From BOG-908 sp963795825 (lineage in GTDB: Bacteria > Pseudomonadota > Alphaproteobacteria > Acetobacterales > Acetobacteraceae), in NCBI GenBank assembly GCA_963795825.1, contig CAWCIW010000005.1:1-64000 (forward strand): a stretch of DNA of 64,000 nt. The letters run 5' to 3'. Made by a program: the position numbers and the translations under genes. Positions 62,159 to 64,000 of the stretch are shown here, piece after piece. The first letter of the stretch is position 1; every line of letters begins with the position of its first letter. The notes below the pieces were generated by a model. It saw nothing but the letters and a program-made list of their open reading frames with translations. It was not told where the DNA came from and did no database searches.

Positions 62159-64000
62159 AAAGCGCGCCCGGGCAGCGGAAGGCGCGTATGTCGCGCAGGG
62201 TGAACGGGTTCAGCGACGGCGTCGGATTTCACATGAACGACATGGCTGTGCGGGCCGATGGCGAATAGTCACGGTGAAGCGGTCTGTGCCGGCGGATTCC
62301 ACGTTGCCGCTGTCGAACAGGCGGAACGGCGCCCAGACGCCGGGCACGGTGATGCGCGCCGCCGCTGACGACGGCTCGACGCTCAGACGCGCGCCGCCAT
62401 CGCCGGGTGCCGGCCAGGCCATCGTGGTGGGGCGCACCGGGCCGTGCGCGTAGGTGAGCATCTGGCCGCCGATGTCCAGCGTCATCGCGTTGGCGTTCGG
62501 GATCGAGGCGGTCCGGCGTGACCTCGTAATGGAAGGAGGCGCGTGCCGCCGCTGAAGAAGGCCTGCGTGATCGCGTCGGCATGTTCGAACTGCGCCAGGA
62601 AGGCCGAGCTCACGCCCTCGGCGCTGTTGTACTGCCAGCGCCACGGGTGGCGGCTGGTGTTGACGAACTGGCGCAGGTTCTGGTTGAAGAACTAGTCCAT
62701 CGTGCCGCCCGGGCCGAACAGCTTGGTGAAATCGTCGACCGAGATTTCGTTGCCGGCGCCATGCGCGAACGGATAGCGGCCGCGAGTCGCCTGCGGTGCA
62801 GAAACGCTGGCCGGACGCATTCCAGGTTTGCGAGATGACGTTCCTGGCTGTGCCGGACGGTGACACTTGTGACGCTGGCGCTGAGGTCCGACAGCCAGAT
62901 ATCCACCGGCGGCGGCACCAGCCGGCTCTGGCTGATCAGCTTCTGGTTGGCGTCGTTCAGCCCGCCTTCCGTCTGCGTCACGTTCATCACGCCGCTGGGG
63001 GAGTTGCCGGCGCGGCTGACCTGTTCGTAGAGTGTCGTTGATCGTGCGCATGCAGATCGCCGATCTGCGACGGGCCGCCATTGACGCTCTGCATCGCGGC
63101 GCGAAGGGCGGCGAAAGGCTGCTCGGTGCAGTTCGGCGGGCGCGGTGCTGGCGATCAGCGCGCGCATTTTCAGTGGCTTCGGCGTCCTTGGCATCCGGCG
63201 CGCGGTGGCGACAGGTCGGTGTCGTGCACGATGGCGTTGAGCAGCTTCATCAGCACCGAATCCGGGCCGGACAGAGCGGTGAGCACCAGGACGGATTGCT
63301 GCAGGTCGACGAGCTTGCTGGATGCGAAGATCGTTCAGCAGCTCCGTCCAGCGTCGCGATGAAGTCGCCGCGGTAGAGCGCTACCGCCTGGGCGGCGATC
63401 GCGTCCTCGGTCTCGCCGCCGCCCGCGGCGGCGCCGCTGCTGCCATAGGCCCATTGCTCGTCGCGCCACGGCGGCGACGGCGGCGTGCAGCCCCGGCAGG
63501 AACACTGTCGAGATAGCCGTCGCGCGTGTAGAAGCCGGGGATGCCGTCGGTGAGCGGCGCGTTGGATACGCGTATGAACGCGCGATCCGCCACGGCGCCG
63601 GCTTTGTCCTCCACGGTCCAGGCGGGCAGGCGCTGCGGCTTCGGCGCTGTCGCGCAGCAGCGCGTAGGCGCGGGCGGCGAGCGGCAGCTTCTGCACCTGG
63701 CGGCGCACGTCACTGATCAGGGCTGCATCGAGTGCGACGGCTGGATTGGCTGGGCGAGCAGGGCGGCGAAATGGCTGGTCGAGATCGGCGCGCAGTCCGT
63801 CGCGTTGGCATCGCCGGGATAGAGCACGGCCCATTCGGCGTGCATCCATTTGCGGGTGAAGTCGCGGTCCAGCGGGCCTGGCCGCCGAGGCCGAGATAGA
63901 CTTTCAGGGCGGAGATCTTGAAGTCGAAATCGTCGTCGCGGCCGTTGCGCATCTGCTTCTGCAGGAACACCAGCACGCGCGGCAGCAGCAGATTGTTCAG
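62158..64000 (-). pseudogene. tssM: TssM/IcmF C-terminal part, heavily frameshifted, runs off the window
   Basis: The T6SS inner-membrane complex subunit, seen only from its C-terminal portion. Recognisable pieces in successive frames are VLVFLQKQMRNGRDDDFDFK (right edge), ISALKVYLGLGG, RQVQKLPLAARAYALLR, ATRGRYPFAHGAGNEISVDD, FTKLFGPGGTMD, YAHGPVRPTTMAWPAP and finally TLRDIRAFRCPGAL before the stop at 62158. At least eight frame changes are needed in 1.8 kb, yet conserved blocks are intact and in order. That favours indel sequencing errors near a contig end over ancient decay, though a truly dead T6SS cannot be excluded. The ATPase half lies outside the window. Confidence 0.75.

Overview
The window is a GC-rich alphaproteobacterial chromosome segment, most probably from an Acetobacteraceae (Rhodospirillales) acidophile or a close relative. 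This is inferred from the gene neighbourhoods (hemC-hemD-mitofilin-like-hemY opposite tsaD; lptF-lptG-lptD-surA; cca next to a DUF6111 gene), the small MucR/Ros regulator, and three secreted sedolisin (S53) acid proteases in a row. I cannot name the genus from sequence alone.

Layout. 1-2974: an IS1-type insertion sequence with matching terminal inverted repeats. It carries an AAA ATPase and three small genes beside its frameshifted transposase, and it sits inside a host repeat. 3-9.7 kb: cca, a DUF6111 protein, a degraded IS1595 remnant with a DUF6471 gene, a secreted alpha/beta hydrolase, moaD and moaE. 10-17 kb: dapE, an atypical islet (12.1-14.1 kb) of unrecognised small genes, ornithine decarboxylase with a candidate leader peptide, and a frameshifted speB. 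17-24.7 kb: a PstS/OmpA-like envelope protein, a glutathione transferase, and a beta-oxidation set (acyl-CoA dehydrogenase, fadJ-like, thiolase). 24.8-33 kb: a TusA-like protein, mucR, an RDD protein, then the envelope operon lptF-lptG-lptD-surA. 33-40 kb: a TetR regulator, a pair of GT61 glycosyltransferases, murJ, gpsA. 40-50 kb: rlmJ, tsaD, the heme genes, and an acyl-CoA-synthetase/acetyltransferase. 50-58 kb: rpmB, a histidine-kinase-like gene, small proteins, and the three S53 peptidases. 58.5-64 kb: a type VI secretion segment transcribed leftward (tssM, then a tagF-pppA fusion, then a Ser/Thr kinase).

The most striking feature is a family of AT-rich, strictly intergenic palindromic repeats at 25 places. 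A complete unit is about 180-190 bp. Each arm holds a perfect or near-perfect hairpin next to an AAAAGCTTTT block, and the arms are inverted about a centre that often reads GACGCCTGCAC. Hairpin stems vary while keeping base pairing. Unit edges abut coding regions so tightly that they form the TAA stop codon of many genes, and they seem to supply the TTG start of hemD and murJ and the start plus part of the signal peptide of lptD.

About ten genes in 1-60 kb carry single frameshifts, several in normally indispensable genes. Indels become dense from 61 kb to the right edge, where TssM is readable only by hopping between frames. This pattern suggests sequencing error near a contig end at least as much as real decay, so 'frameshifted' below means as written in this sequence.
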